Of a stretch of DNA of 7,412 nt, positions 1 to 7,379 are shown piece by piece. Both the position numbers and the translations under genes were made by a program. The notes below the pieces were generated by a model, which was not told where the DNA came from, did not search any database, and worked only from the letters and a program-made list of their open reading frames with translations. The stretch spans positions 1 through 7,412 of the forward strand of contig CAJUDU010000097.1 in assembly GCA_910584935.1 (NCBI GenBank), in the 5' to 3' direction. The first letter of the stretch is position 1. Each line of letters starts with the position of its first letter. This stretch comes from an uncultured Butyricicoccus sp. (GTDB lineage: Bacteria > Bacillota > Clostridia > Oscillospirales > Butyricicoccaceae).

Positions 1-76
1 TGGTGCCTCCGGGCGGAATCGAACCACCGACACGGGGATTTTCAGTCCCCTGCTCTACCGACTGAGCTACAGAGGC
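1..76 (-). tRNA. tRNA-Phe (anticodon GAA), CCA encoded
   Basis: Read on the minus strand, the sequence folds as a complete 76-nt tRNA. The acceptor stem GCCTCTG pairs with CGGAGGC (one T-G wobble at the sixth pair), the D arm is GCTC/GAGC, and the anticodon stem GGGGA/TCCCC encloses the loop CTGAAAA. The T arm GGTGG/CCGCC carries TTCGATT, and a discriminator A is followed by an encoded CCA. The anticodon GAA reads UUC/UUU phenylalanine codons. The gene lies 3 bp downstream of tRNA-Asp and has no promoter of its own in that gap, so it should be processed from a shared precursor. Its CCA end is the first base of the window, so the tRNA terminator, or further tRNA genes, lie outside. Confidence 0.97.
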
Positions 77-79
77 AAA

Positions 80-156
80 TGGCGACTCGGAAGGGACTTG
101 AACCCTCGACCTCCGGCGTGACAGGCCGGCGCTCTAACCGACTGAGCTACCGAGCC
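80..156 (-). tRNA. tRNA-Asp (anticodon GTC), CCA encoded
   Basis: Read on the minus strand, this is a 77-nt cloverleaf. The acceptor stem GGCTCGG pairs with CCGAGTC with one G-T wobble, the D arm is GCTC/GAGC, and the anticodon stem CCGGC/GCCGG holds the loop CTGTCAC. The T arm GAGGG/CCCTT carries TTCAAGT, and the 3' end is encoded as CCA. The anticodon GTC reads aspartate codons, and the G discriminator base is the known identity base of tRNA-Asp, which supports the call. It is the first gene of the tRNA transcript: its 5' end lies about 18 bp downstream of the minus-strand -10 box, leaving only a very short leader for RNase P to remove. Confidence 0.97.
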
Positions 157-174
157 ATTCGCAAGTGCCTATTT

Positions 175-203
175 AATATACCTGATAATTCGCGATTTGT
201 CAA
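175..203 (-). promoter_or_regulatory. Sigma-A-type promoter of the tRNA-Asp/tRNA-Phe transcript
   Basis: On the minus strand a perfect -35 box TTGACA (198-203) is followed by exactly 17 bp and then a -10 box TATATT (175-180), one mismatch from consensus. Transcription would start near 168, about a dozen bases before tRNA-Asp. Near-consensus boxes at ideal spacing, directly upstream of stable RNA genes, make this a convincing strong housekeeping promoter. The start site is inferred from spacing only. Confidence 0.85.
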
Positions 204-207
204 CAGG

Positions 208-236
208 TTTTCAAAAAATTTTTCAAGAATTTTTTT
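208..236 (-). promoter_or_regulatory. A/T-tract UP-like element behind the tRNA promoter
   Basis: A run of nearly pure A and T lies immediately upstream (in minus-strand sense) of the tRNA -35 box. It contains an A6T5 block (213-223) and a T7 block (230-236). Such tracts at about -40 to -65 are the usual form of UP elements, which bind the RNA polymerase alpha C-terminal domains and are typical of rRNA and tRNA promoters. The divergent addB promoter starts about 20 bp further on, behind a G-rich segment, so the element serves the tRNA side. The role is inferred from position and composition. Confidence 0.5.
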
Positions 237-245
237 GTGCGGGGG

Positions 246-258
246 AAATGTCACATTT
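246..258. promoter_or_regulatory. Perfect 6-bp inverted repeat on the addB -35 box (possible operator)
   Basis: AAATGT and ACATTT form a perfect inverted repeat around a single central C. Its right half overlaps the first two bases of the TTGACA box of the addB promoter, so a protein bound here would compete with RNA polymerase. It does not resemble the Firmicutes LexA/DinR box (GAAC-N4-GTTC), and I cannot name a regulator. A 13-bp palindrome can arise by chance in A/T-rich intergenic DNA, so this is a candidate only. Confidence 0.3.
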
Positions 259-286
259 GACAGCCACTTCATCCTGCCGTTATACT
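257..286 (+). promoter_or_regulatory. Sigma-A-type promoter of the addBA operon
   Basis: TTGACA (257-262) is followed by 18 bp and then TATACT (281-286), so the -35 box is perfect and the -10 box has one mismatch. Transcription should start around 292-294. That leaves a leader of roughly 28-30 nt before the ATG at 322 and makes the upstream in-frame ATG at 295 almost leaderless. The boxes lie back to back with the tRNA promoter: the two -35 boxes are separated by 53 bp. Confidence 0.75.
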
Positions 287-310
287 GAAAGAAGATGAAA
301 TTCAGAAAGC

Positions 311-315
311 GGGGG
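311..315 (+). promoter_or_regulatory. Ribosome binding site of addB (weak, start-deciding)
   Basis: A GGGGG run ends 6 nt before the ATG at 322 and can pair, with G-U wobbles, with the CCUCC core of 16S rRNA. It favours 322 over the in-frame ATG at 295, which has no Shine-Dalgarno that would be inside the predicted transcript. The match is weak compared with the strong site in front of addA. Confidence 0.5.
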
Positions 316-321
316 CGTAAA

Positions 322-3300
322 ATGCGGATTTTCATTGGGCGTGGCTGCAGCGGCAAAACGGCAGCCATCTTATCAGAAATTAAAACGCGTGCGGAACACA
401 GGCAAGGCAAACAGTTATTGCTTGTACCGGAATTATTTTCGCACGCATATGAACGGCGTTTGGCGGAAGCGACAAACAATCATGGCGGGCGTACCGCAGA
501 GGTTTTAACATTTTCACGTTTAACTGGGCGTGTTTTTGCGGAAATTGGCGGGTTGGCGGATATTGCGCTGACACCGGCAGGGCGGTTATTGACTTTGATT
601 GAAGCGGCACGCCGGGTAGAAGGCGGATTGGATATTTACCGAGGGCTTGCTGACCGTCCGGAACTGGTCAAAGAAATGCTTGCCATCATTGATGAATGCA
701 AAACGTGCCAGGTATTGCCTGAAGATACTTTTCGTGCGGCAGAAGGCTTGCAGCAGGAAGACGCGATGCTGTCTGCAAAATTATTAGATATATCGCGGTT
801 ATATACCATGTATGACAGTTTGTGTGATACTGCTTTACCAGACCCACGCGATGCTTTGACCCGTATGGCGGAAGCCCTGCCGGACTGCCATTTCCTTGAT
901 GATACAGAAATATATATTGATGGGTTCAATTCTTTTACACCACAGGAAGTCGCGGTATTGCATGGCATGATGAAAAAAGGGCTTCATATGACCATTGCCA
1001 TTACCTTTGACCCCGACCAGGTGGATATTTTTGTATCAGCAGGAAAAACGGCTGCATTATTGCGCCGCATGGCAATGCGTTATGGCAGTGAACCAGAAAT
1101 CACAAATTTTGGCGAAAGCAAGCTGCAAAAACCCCATGATTTGGCGGCATTAGAGGCGGATGGATTATCACCCTCTGCTGAACCGGTATCAGCCGATGGC
1201 AAAAGCGTGCGTATTTTTTATGCCAATGCGCCATTTGAAGAATGTGAACACGCGGCAGCATATATCCGCCGTTTGGTGCTGGAAACCGGGGCGCATTGGC
1301 GGGATTTTGCGGTTGTCTGCCGGGAAGAGGATAGTTATACAGCGGCATTGCAAATGGCAATGGCAAAATATGATATCCCGATTTTCCAAAGCACCCGTGC
1401 CGATTTATTATCGCGCCCGCCAATGCGGTTATTAACCGGCGCATTGGCTGTGATTACAAATGGCTGGCGTTATGAAGATATTTTTGGATGCCTGAAAACT
1501 GGATTATGCAGCCTTGAACCCGATGAAATTGATAAACTAGAGAATTATGCAATTACATGGCGGGTGCGCGGCAGCGCATGGCGCACCAAATTTACGGGGC
1601 ATCCCAATGGTTATGGGCTTGCTGTGGACGACCAGGCGAAAGAACAATTAGAAGCGTTAAATCAGCTGCGGCGGCGTACCGCTGAGCCATTTGCATTTTT
1701 AGCCAACGGATTTACCGCGGCGGCAACTGCGCGGGATTATATTCAGGTGTTATATGATTTCCTGGTGATGGAAGGGACGCCCGAACGTATGGCACAACGT
1801 GCCATACAGCATGAACAAGCAGGGGATTTACAGCTTGCGGATGAATACCGGCAATTATGGGAAATTGTTGTCAGCGCCATGGAAGAAATGGCATGGGTCT
1901 GCGGGGACAGCCCAATGGATACCGCAAAGTTTGCGTCATTATTTACCATTGTTTTGGGGGAATATCATGTTGCGTCCATTCCGGTATCGCTTGACCGTGT
2001 CACCTGCGGCGCAATCGACCGGGTTTGTGGGGAAAAACATTATCCGCATTTGCTCTTATTGGGGGTAAATGACGGCACTTTGCCAAAAGCGCCGCAAAGC
2101 GGCGGCATTTTCACTGATAATGACCGTTTAGCGCTTGATAATTTTGGGGTAAGCCTGTCATCTTTTGGGGCGGAACGGATGCTCATGGAACAGGAAACCA
2201 TTTACCGTGCATTGGCGTGTCCTACCCAAACCTTGTTATTGTCCTGTCATTTGACGGGTGCTGACGGCAAGGAAAAACGTCCATCGTACTTATTGGAAAC
2301 TTTTCGTGCCCGGCTGACAGGTTTGCCAGTGGATACAGGAACAGAAATCATTGACAAAGACCGGTTATATGCTGACCGTCCCGCAGTAGAATTGGCGTGT
2401 GCGGCATTATCCGGGGCACATACCAAAGCGGCGCAATCTGCCTTAGCATATTTTGCTGATGATGAACGCGTCCACCGTGCGCGGGGGGCGCGCACAGGGC
2501 GCGGGCCAATCCAAAGCCGTAAAGCGGTCGAAGGGTTATATGGGAAAATCCCAGGGCTGACCGCCTCTCGTGTGGATTTATTTTATTCCTGCCGGTTTGC
2601 GTTTTTCATGCGGCATGGTTTGCGGGCACGCCCGCGCAAGCGTGCGGCATTTGCCGCGCCGGAAACTGGGACATTTATTCATTATGTTTTAGAAAATACG
2701 TTGGCGGAATTGGATGAGGAGCGCGGCGGCGCGGGCATGGCAACTGTGGAACGTGCTAAAGAGGTCATGCAGAAATGGGTAAAAAAATATGTAGAAGATT
2801 TTCTTGGCGGTTTGGAAGGGCAAACCGCACGATTCAAATATTTATTCCGTCGGCTGGTCAAAATGATGACAGGTATTTTAGACAATGTGCTGGAAGAACT
2901 GCGCATATCAGATTTTGCCCCGATAGATTATGAGTTAAGTTTTAATTTTGATGGGGATTTGCCACCAGTGCGCTGTGGCGAACTGGATGAACAAGTTATT
3001 TTGACAGGGACAGCCGACCGGGTAGACGGATTCATCAAAAAAGGCAGGTTATACATTCGGGTCATGGATTATAAAAGCGGCACAAAATCTTTTTCCTTAT
3101 CAGATATTTGGAACGGGCTGAATTTACAGATGATTATTTATTTATTTGCGATTCAGCAAGAAGGGTTAGAACGTTATCGGTTGAAACTGGCAGCCGAGTT
3201 GGATGCGATTGAACCAGCGGGTGTGCTTTACATTCCCACGCGGGAAGAAACCATTGATTTAGATGCCGATGAACCCGATGCGGAAAAATTACGGATTTTA

Positions 3301-3741
3301 CGGGACAAAGCCTTGCGCCGCACTGGACTGGTCAGTGATGATTTAGAATTGCTGGAAGCTATGGAACATGGCTTACAAGGGGATGGCCGTTTTATCCCCA
3401 TTAAATTAAAAGTGCCCAAGCCAACCAAAAAAGAACCAGAGCCAAAACCAGAACTTGCGGCGGCGTCAGCCGTGGCAAGCCTTGCGAAGTTTGGGCGGCT
3501 TGCCCGGTTTGCCCAAGGCAAACTGGTTGAAATGGGGCGGGAACTGAAAAAGGGCAGTATAGAAGCGGCGCCATGCCGGCAAGGGCAAGGGCTGCAATGC
3601 GATTGGTGTGAATTTCGGGCGGCGTGCCGGTTTGATGAAACCATGGGCGACCGTATCCGGGCGCTTGCGCATTTGAAAGATGATGAATTTTGGGAAGCGT
3701 TGCGGAAGGAGGAAGAGATTCATGCCAAATTGGACGGCTGA
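322..3741 (+). CDS. addB: AddB: ATP-dependent helicase/nuclease subunit B
   Basis: 1139-residue AddB, the partner of AddA in the cytoplasmic AddAB enzyme that resects double-strand DNA ends to a Chi site and prepares 3' single strands for RecA. An N-terminal P-loop GRGCSGKT (residues 6-13) is followed by degenerate helicase-like domains, including DGFNSFTP and the GVNDGTLP motif typical of AddB. The C-terminal RecB-family nuclease shows His787, Asp899 and Asp902 (ADRVD), the D916-Y917-K918 motif and Q936-xxx-Y940. Four cysteines, Cys757 and the C-x2-C-x5-C set Cys1093/1096/1102, match the Fe-S ligands of Bacillus subtilis AddB (about 1166 residues). The start at 322 is chosen because the protein then begins MRIFIGR, as family members do, and because it suits the promoter spacing; ATG 295 would add nine basic residues. 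Oddities are a Cys for Gly in the P-loop and a Pro/Lys/Glu linker at residues 1030-1044. It is co-transcribed with addA. Confidence 0.95.
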   Translation: MRIFIGRGCSGKTAAILSEIKTRAEHRQGKQLLLVPELFSHAYERRLAEATNNHGGRTAEVLTFSRLTGRVFAEIGGLADIALTPAGRLLTLIEAARRVEGGLDIYRGLADRPELVKEMLAIIDECKTCQVLPEDTFRAAEGLQQEDAMLSAKLLDISRLYTMYDSLCDTALPDPRDALTRMAEALPDCHFLDDTEIYIDGFNSFTPQEVAVLHGMMKKGLHMTIAITFDPDQVDIFVSAGKTAALLRRMAMRYGSEPEITNFGESKLQKPHDLAALEADGLSPSAEPVSADGKSVRIFYANAPFEECEHAAAYIRRLVLETGAHWRDFAVVCREEDSYTAALQMAMAKYDIPIFQSTRADLLSRPPMRLLTGALAVITNGWRYEDIFGCLKTGLCSLEPDEIDKLENYAITWRVRGSAWRTKFTGHPNGYGLAVDDQAKEQLEALNQLRRRTAEPFAFLANGFTAAATARDYIQVLYDFLVMEGTPERMAQRAIQHEQAGDLQLADEYRQLWEIVVSAMEEMAWVCGDSPMDTAKFASLFTIVLGEYHVASIPVSLDRVTCGAIDRVCGEKHYPHLLLLGVNDGTLPKAPQSGGIFTDNDRLALDNFGVSLSSFGAERMLMEQETIYRALACPTQTLLLSCHLTGADGKEKRPSYLLETFRARLTGLPVDTGTEIIDKDRLYADRPAVELACAALSGAHTKAAQSALAYFADDERVHRARGARTGRGPIQSRKAVEGLYGKIPGLTASRVDLFYSCRFAFFMRHGLRARPRKRAAFAAPETGTFIHYVLENTLAELDEERGGAGMATVERAKEVMQKWVKKYVEDFLGGLEGQTARFKYLFRRLVKMMTGILDNVLEELRISDFAPIDYELSFNFDGDLPPVRCGELDEQVILTGTADRVDGFIKKGRLYIRVMDYKSGTKSFSLSDIWNGLNLQMIIYLFAIQQEGLERYRLKLAAELDAIEPAGVLYIPTREETIDLDADEPDAEKLRILRDKALRRTGLVSDDLELLEAMEHGLQGDGRFIPIKLKVPKPTKKEPEPKPELAAASAVASLAKFGRLARFAQGKLVEMGRELKKGSIEAAPCRQGQGLQCDWCEFRAACRFDETMGDRIRALAHLKDDEFWEALRKEEEIHAKLDG
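3706..3712 (+). promoter_or_regulatory. Strong Shine-Dalgarno of addA inside the addB coding end
   Basis: AAGGAGG, close to a perfect anti-16S match, lies 9 nt before the ATG at 3722 and within the last codons of addB. It fixes the addA start at 3722 rather than the earlier in-frame ATGs at 3680 and 3683. Because initiation occurs upstream of the addB stop codon (3739-3741), the two genes are probably translationally coupled. Confidence 0.85.
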
Positions 3742-6700
3742 ACAGCTTGCGGCAATTGAAGAAAACCGTGGGGCATTATTGGTATCAGCGGCGGCAGGTT
3801 CCGGCAAAACAGCGGTTTTAGTTGAGCGGGTGCTGCGCCGTTTAACCCATCCGCAAAACCCGACGGATATTGACCGGTTTTTGCTGGTAACTTATACAAA
3901 TGCGGCGGCAGCAGAAATGCGCGGCAAAATTGCGGACGCAATTGCCGCGCGTCTGAGCAGCCAGCCGGATGACAAACGGCTGCGCCGCCAGTTATTGCTT
4001 GTGCATCGGGCGCAGATTACAACCGTGCATTCATTTTGCCTGAATTTGGTGCGGGAACAATTTGCGGCATTGGATTTGCCGCCGGATTTCCGGATTGCTG
4101 ACGAAGGCGAACGCGCAGAAATCATGGAAGAAGCGTTGGAAACTGTGCTGGAAGCAGGCTATGAAAGTGAAGATGAAGGATTTTTAGCATTAAGCGATTT
4201 GCTTTCCGCGGGGCGGGATGACAGGCGGCTAGGACAGGTTATCCTTGAAGTATTTGAGAAAATACAAAGCCATGCGATACCGGATGAATTTTTGGGAGAA
4301 GTTGCAAAAACATATGCCGGGGAAGATGGAAGCGAAAAGCATTATGCGGTGCTGTTAGCCGAAGCTGGAATGGCAACGGAATATGGGTTAGCCAGTTTGG
4401 ATTTAGCGCTTGCCGAACTGGAAAGCGACCCGCAATTACAAGAAGCATATTTGCCGGCATTTACTGCGGACAGAAACCATGCGGCAGCATTGCAAAACGC
4501 AATCCGGCAAGGCTGGGAGCAAGCAGTTGCGGCGGCGCAGTCCATCACACATGACAGGCTGCGTGCGGTGCGTGGTTATGAGGATAAGGAGTTCCAGGAA
4601 TATGTAAAAGGGTTGCGCAAAAATTGGCGCACGGTTGCTGATAAAATCCAAACCCGTTTGCTGTGTTGTGACAAACAGGCAGAAGCCCATGACCGAATGC
4701 TGGTTGCCCCGGCAATGCTTGCGTTAATTCAAACCGTGCGTGCATTCAGCAAGGCGTTTGCCGCGGAAAAATTAAAACATGGCGTTGTGGATTTTGGAGA
4801 TTTAGAGCATTTTGCCGTCCGTTTGCTGCTGGAAAATGGCAAACCGACTGCGTTGGCAAAAACCGTAAGCCTTGGGTTTGATGAAATTATGGTCGATGAA
4901 TATCAGGATACCAATGCTGTACAGGAAGCAATTTTCAATGCGGTCAGCCGGGATGGCAACCTGTTTTTTGTCGGCGATGTCAAACAAAGTATTTATGGTT
5001 TCCGGCTGGCGAACCCGTATATTTTCCTGAACAAATACCGTGCATGGGCAGATGCGGGAGATGCTGCTGATGGTCAGCCGCGCCGGCAAAATTTAACTCG
5101 GAATTTCCGGTCACGGGCACAAGTGCTGGAAGCAACAAACTATATTTTCCGGCAAGTGATGAGTGAATCTTTGGGCGATTTGGATTATACTGACCGGGAA
5201 GCCTTATATGTTGGCGCCAATTATCCAGCGCCGCAGGACAGCCGGTATAACACAGAAGTGTTATTATTAGACACTGCAAAGACAGAACCTTTGGACGCGG
5301 AACAAGAAGAACCTTTGCAGGATACAGATAAAACCATGTTGGAAGCAGAAATGGTAGCGGCGCGGATTGATGCGTTAATCAAAGAAAAACTGCCGGTATA
5401 TGACCGCGCACAGGATATTCAGCGCCCGGTAACACCTTCAGATATTGTGATATTATTGCGCTCGGCGAAGCGACAGGCAGCCATTTACAGACAGGCATTA
5501 GAAAAATTAGGATTCGGCGCGGAAACCGATGAATCTTCTGGGCTGCTTGCTTCCAGTGAAGTACGTACTATTGTTTCTTTGCTGCATATAATTGACAATC
5601 CACGGCAGGATGTAGAATTAATTGGCACATTACGTTCGCCTTTATTTGGTTTCACCGAACAGGAATTAGCAGAAATACGTTTGCTGGATAAAAAAGCGGA
5701 ATTTTATGATGCGTTACAGCTTGCGGCAGAGCAAAACGAAAAAGCGGCATTATTTTTGCAACAGCTTGCGGCATTTCGCCGCATGGCGGCAGATATGCCG
5801 GTTTGCACCTTAATTGAACGATTATATGATATCACAGGTGCGCAGGGGATTTATGGCGCGTTGCCAAACGGCGCCCAGCGGCAAGCTAATTTGTTAGCAT
5901 TTTTTGAGCGTGCGCGTCTGTTTGAAGAAAACGGAAGTCGTGGGCTGTTCCGGTTCACCGCGCTATTGCGCGGCATGGCAGAACGCGGCGAAGATTGGCA
6001 GGCAGTCCATGCGCGTACAGGCGGCGGCATGGTACGCATCATGTCTATCCATAAATCCAAAGGGTTGGAATTTCCAGTTGTTATTTTAGCTGACTGTGCA
6101 AAAGCATTCAATGAACAGGATTTACGTGCGCCAATACTGGTACATCCGGCATTAGGGTTAGGGCCGAAATGCCGGGATTTGGAACGTGGCGTCCAGTATC
6201 CAAGCATTTGGCGGCAAGCCGCTATTGCCCGCGCACGGCGCGAGGCGGTCAGCGAGGAATTACGCGTTTTATATGTCGGCATGACCCGTGCCAAAGAAAA
6301 GCTGATTTTGACCGCCGCAGGCGCGAAATTGGCATCACAAATTGCAAAATGGGCAGCACTCTTGCGGCTTGAGTCATTACCGGCATACGCGTTGACAGAA
6401 ATGCGGGCATGGCTGCCGTGGTTCATCATACCATTATTACGGCATCCCGCGGGGGAGGAATTACGGGAATTGGCAGGATGCACCGTTTTACCAGACAGCA
6501 ACGCGCCAAATGTATTTGATATCCATATTTTAAAACCACAGCAAGCGTTAGAAACCCTGCCGCAAGAAAAACAGGTGGAAGTGGCATCGACATTGCTTGC
6601 TGTACATACAATTTTGGAATATGAAAGCCCATATTTGCAGGATATCCCGGCAAAACTCACCGCAACCGGCATAAAACGGGGTTATCAGGCGGAGGAAGCT

Positions 6701-7291
6701 GCTGAAGACACCATGCCGCCGCGTCCGGAAGTGCAGCTGCGGCAACCAATGTTTGACAGACAATCGCGTGGGTTATCCCCAGCGGAACGCGGCACCGCCC
6801 ATCATTTATTCATGCAGTTCTGCGAATTTGACATTTGTGCCCAGTCAGGGGGCGTCCAGCGGGAAGTAGCACGGATGCGGGAAAAACATATTTTAGCGCC
6901 AGAACAAGCAGATTGTATTGAATGCAGTCGAATTGCACGGTTTTTCAGTTCAAAACTGTATCAAGAAGGCTTTGCAAACGCAAAAGTACGGCGAGAATTT
7001 AAATTTTCGGTTGTTGTGCCAGCGCAGGAATATTATCCAGTTGCACAAACCGCGCCGGGTGAAACTGTGTTGCTGCAAGGTGTGATTGACTGTTTGCTGG
7101 AAACCGAGGAAGGATTTACAGTATTGGATTTCAAAACAGATTGGGTACGCAAACAAGATGCGCCAGCACGTGCGGAAAAATACCGGGAACAGCTTGAAGC
7201 CTATGCTAAAGCGGTTGAGGGCGTATTTAATAAACCCGTGACCGGGCGCGTGGTATATTTTTTAGGATTGGGCATGGAAATCTGGCTGTAA
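3722..7291 (+). CDS. addA: AddA: ATP-dependent helicase/nuclease subunit A
   Basis: 1189-residue AddA, the SF1A (UvrD/RecB-like) 3'-5' motor and one nuclease of AddAB. The helicase motifs are complete and in order: Q motif WTAEQ (Gln8), Walker A AAAGSGKT (23-30), motif Ia VTYTNAAAAEM, Walker B/motif II DEYQDT (392-397), motif III GDVKQSIYGFR (418-428), motif IV NFRSR (461-465), motif V MSIHKSKGLEF (774-784) and motif VI YVGMTRAK (851-858, arginine finger Arg856). The C-terminal RecB-type nuclease has GTAHH (His1028 aligns with the family's conserved His), GVID (Asp1123), DFKTD (Asp1136, Lys1138) and Q1157-xxx-Y1161. The DFKTD aspartate corresponds to the one whose mutation abolishes nuclease activity in B. 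subtilis AddA (about 1232 residues). Length and ends are normal, with no frameshift. It overlaps addB by 20 bp in another frame and should be made 1:1 with it. No third operon gene is seen before the hairpin downstream. Confidence 0.96.
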   Translation: MPNWTAEQLAAIEENRGALLVSAAAGSGKTAVLVERVLRRLTHPQNPTDIDRFLLVTYTNAAAAEMRGKIADAIAARLSSQPDDKRLRRQLLLVHRAQITTVHSFCLNLVREQFAALDLPPDFRIADEGERAEIMEEALETVLEAGYESEDEGFLALSDLLSAGRDDRRLGQVILEVFEKIQSHAIPDEFLGEVAKTYAGEDGSEKHYAVLLAEAGMATEYGLASLDLALAELESDPQLQEAYLPAFTADRNHAAALQNAIRQGWEQAVAAAQSITHDRLRAVRGYEDKEFQEYVKGLRKNWRTVADKIQTRLLCCDKQAEAHDRMLVAPAMLALIQTVRAFSKAFAAEKLKHGVVDFGDLEHFAVRLLLENGKPTALAKTVSLGFDEIMVDEYQDTNAVQEAIFNAVSRDGNLFFVGDVKQSIYGFRLANPYIFLNKYRAWADAGDAADGQPRRQNLTRNFRSRAQVLEATNYIFRQVMSESLGDLDYTDREALYVGANYPAPQDSRYNTEVLLLDTAKTEPLDAEQEEPLQDTDKTMLEAEMVAARIDALIKEKLPVYDRAQDIQRPVTPSDIVILLRSAKRQAAIYRQALEKLGFGAETDESSGLLASSEVRTIVSLLHIIDNPRQDVELIGTLRSPLFGFTEQELAEIRLLDKKAEFYDALQLAAEQNEKAALFLQQLAAFRRMAADMPVCTLIERLYDITGAQGIYGALPNGAQRQANLLAFFERARLFEENGSRGLFRFTALLRGMAERGEDWQAVHARTGGGMVRIMSIHKSKGLEFPVVILADCAKAFNEQDLRAPILVHPALGLGPKCRDLERGVQYPSIWRQAAIARARREAVSEELRVLYVGMTRAKEKLILTAAGAKLASQIAKWAALLRLESLPAYALTEMRAWLPWFIIPLLRHPAGEELRELAGCTVLPDSNAPNVFDIHILKPQQALETLPQEKQVEVASTLLAVHTILEYESPYLQDIPAKLTATGIKRGYQAEEAAEDTMPPRPEVQLRQPMFDRQSRGLSPAERGTAHHLFMQFCEFDICAQSGGVQREVARMREKHILAPEQADCIECSRIARFFSSKLYQEGFANAKVRREFKFSVVVPAQEYYPVAQTAPGETVLLQGVIDCLLETEEGFTVLDFKTDWVRKQDAPARAEKYREQLEAYAKAVEGVFNKPVTGRVVYFLGLGMEIWL

Positions 7292-7314
7292 GCCGCCATA
7301 TATAAATAGGTAGC

Positions 7315-7340
7315 GCAGGGCAATAAAACTGCCCTGCTTT
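7315..7340 (+). terminator. Hairpin after addA, possible weak intrinsic terminator
   Basis: GCAGGGCA (7315-7322) and TGCCCTGC (7330-7337) form a perfect 8-bp stem with a 7-nt loop, 23 bp after the addA stop. The T-tract is short (TTT, then ACC), so termination may be inefficient or Rho-assisted. A further CCGCC (7293-7297) and GGCGG (7344-7348) could close an outer helix around the hairpin. Its place between the end of the operon and a new promoter supports the terminator reading. Confidence 0.5.
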
Positions 7341-7348
7341 ACCGGCGG

Positions 7349-7379
7349 ATAAAAAAATGCGGAAAAATGAAAAAAAGAG
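7349..7379 (+). promoter_or_regulatory. A-tract UP-like region before the downstream promoter
   Basis: Phased A runs (A7 at 7351-7357, A5 at 7363-7367, A7 at 7370-7376) lie directly upstream of the TTGACA at 7380. Their spacing of about one helical turn suggests intrinsic curvature or UP-element contact with the polymerase alpha subunits. The function is inferred; no start codon with a ribosome binding site is present in the stretch. Confidence 0.4.

Noticed and set aside
1..156. tRNA genes as an integration site for a mobile element
   Set aside because: Both tRNAs are intact, the adjacent DNA is a housekeeping operon, and no integrase or duplicated tRNA end is visible. The other side of tRNA-Phe is outside the window.
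79..288. A 69-codon plus-strand frame across tRNA-Asp and the intergenic region
   Set aside because: It covers the antisense of an intact tRNA and both promoters, and has no ribosome binding site or family resemblance.
3228..3807. Two overlapping minus-strand open frames of 138 and 113 codons at the addB/addA junction
   Set aside because: Low-complexity Ser/Ala/Pro/Arg translations opposite well-supported genes, with no promoter or ribosome site of their own.
5851..6672. A 273-codon open frame on the minus strand, antisense to addA
   Set aside because: The predicted protein is rich in Ser, Cys, Ala and Asn with no recognisable motif, and it lies wholly opposite the motif V/VI region of addA. 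Codon bias of the sense gene explains the open frame.
322..7291. Frequent AGCGG, the Chi sequence used by Bacillus subtilis AddAB
   Set aside because: The pentamer is expected often in this GCGGC-rich coding style, and the Chi of this organism is unknown. A genome-wide strand-bias count would be needed.
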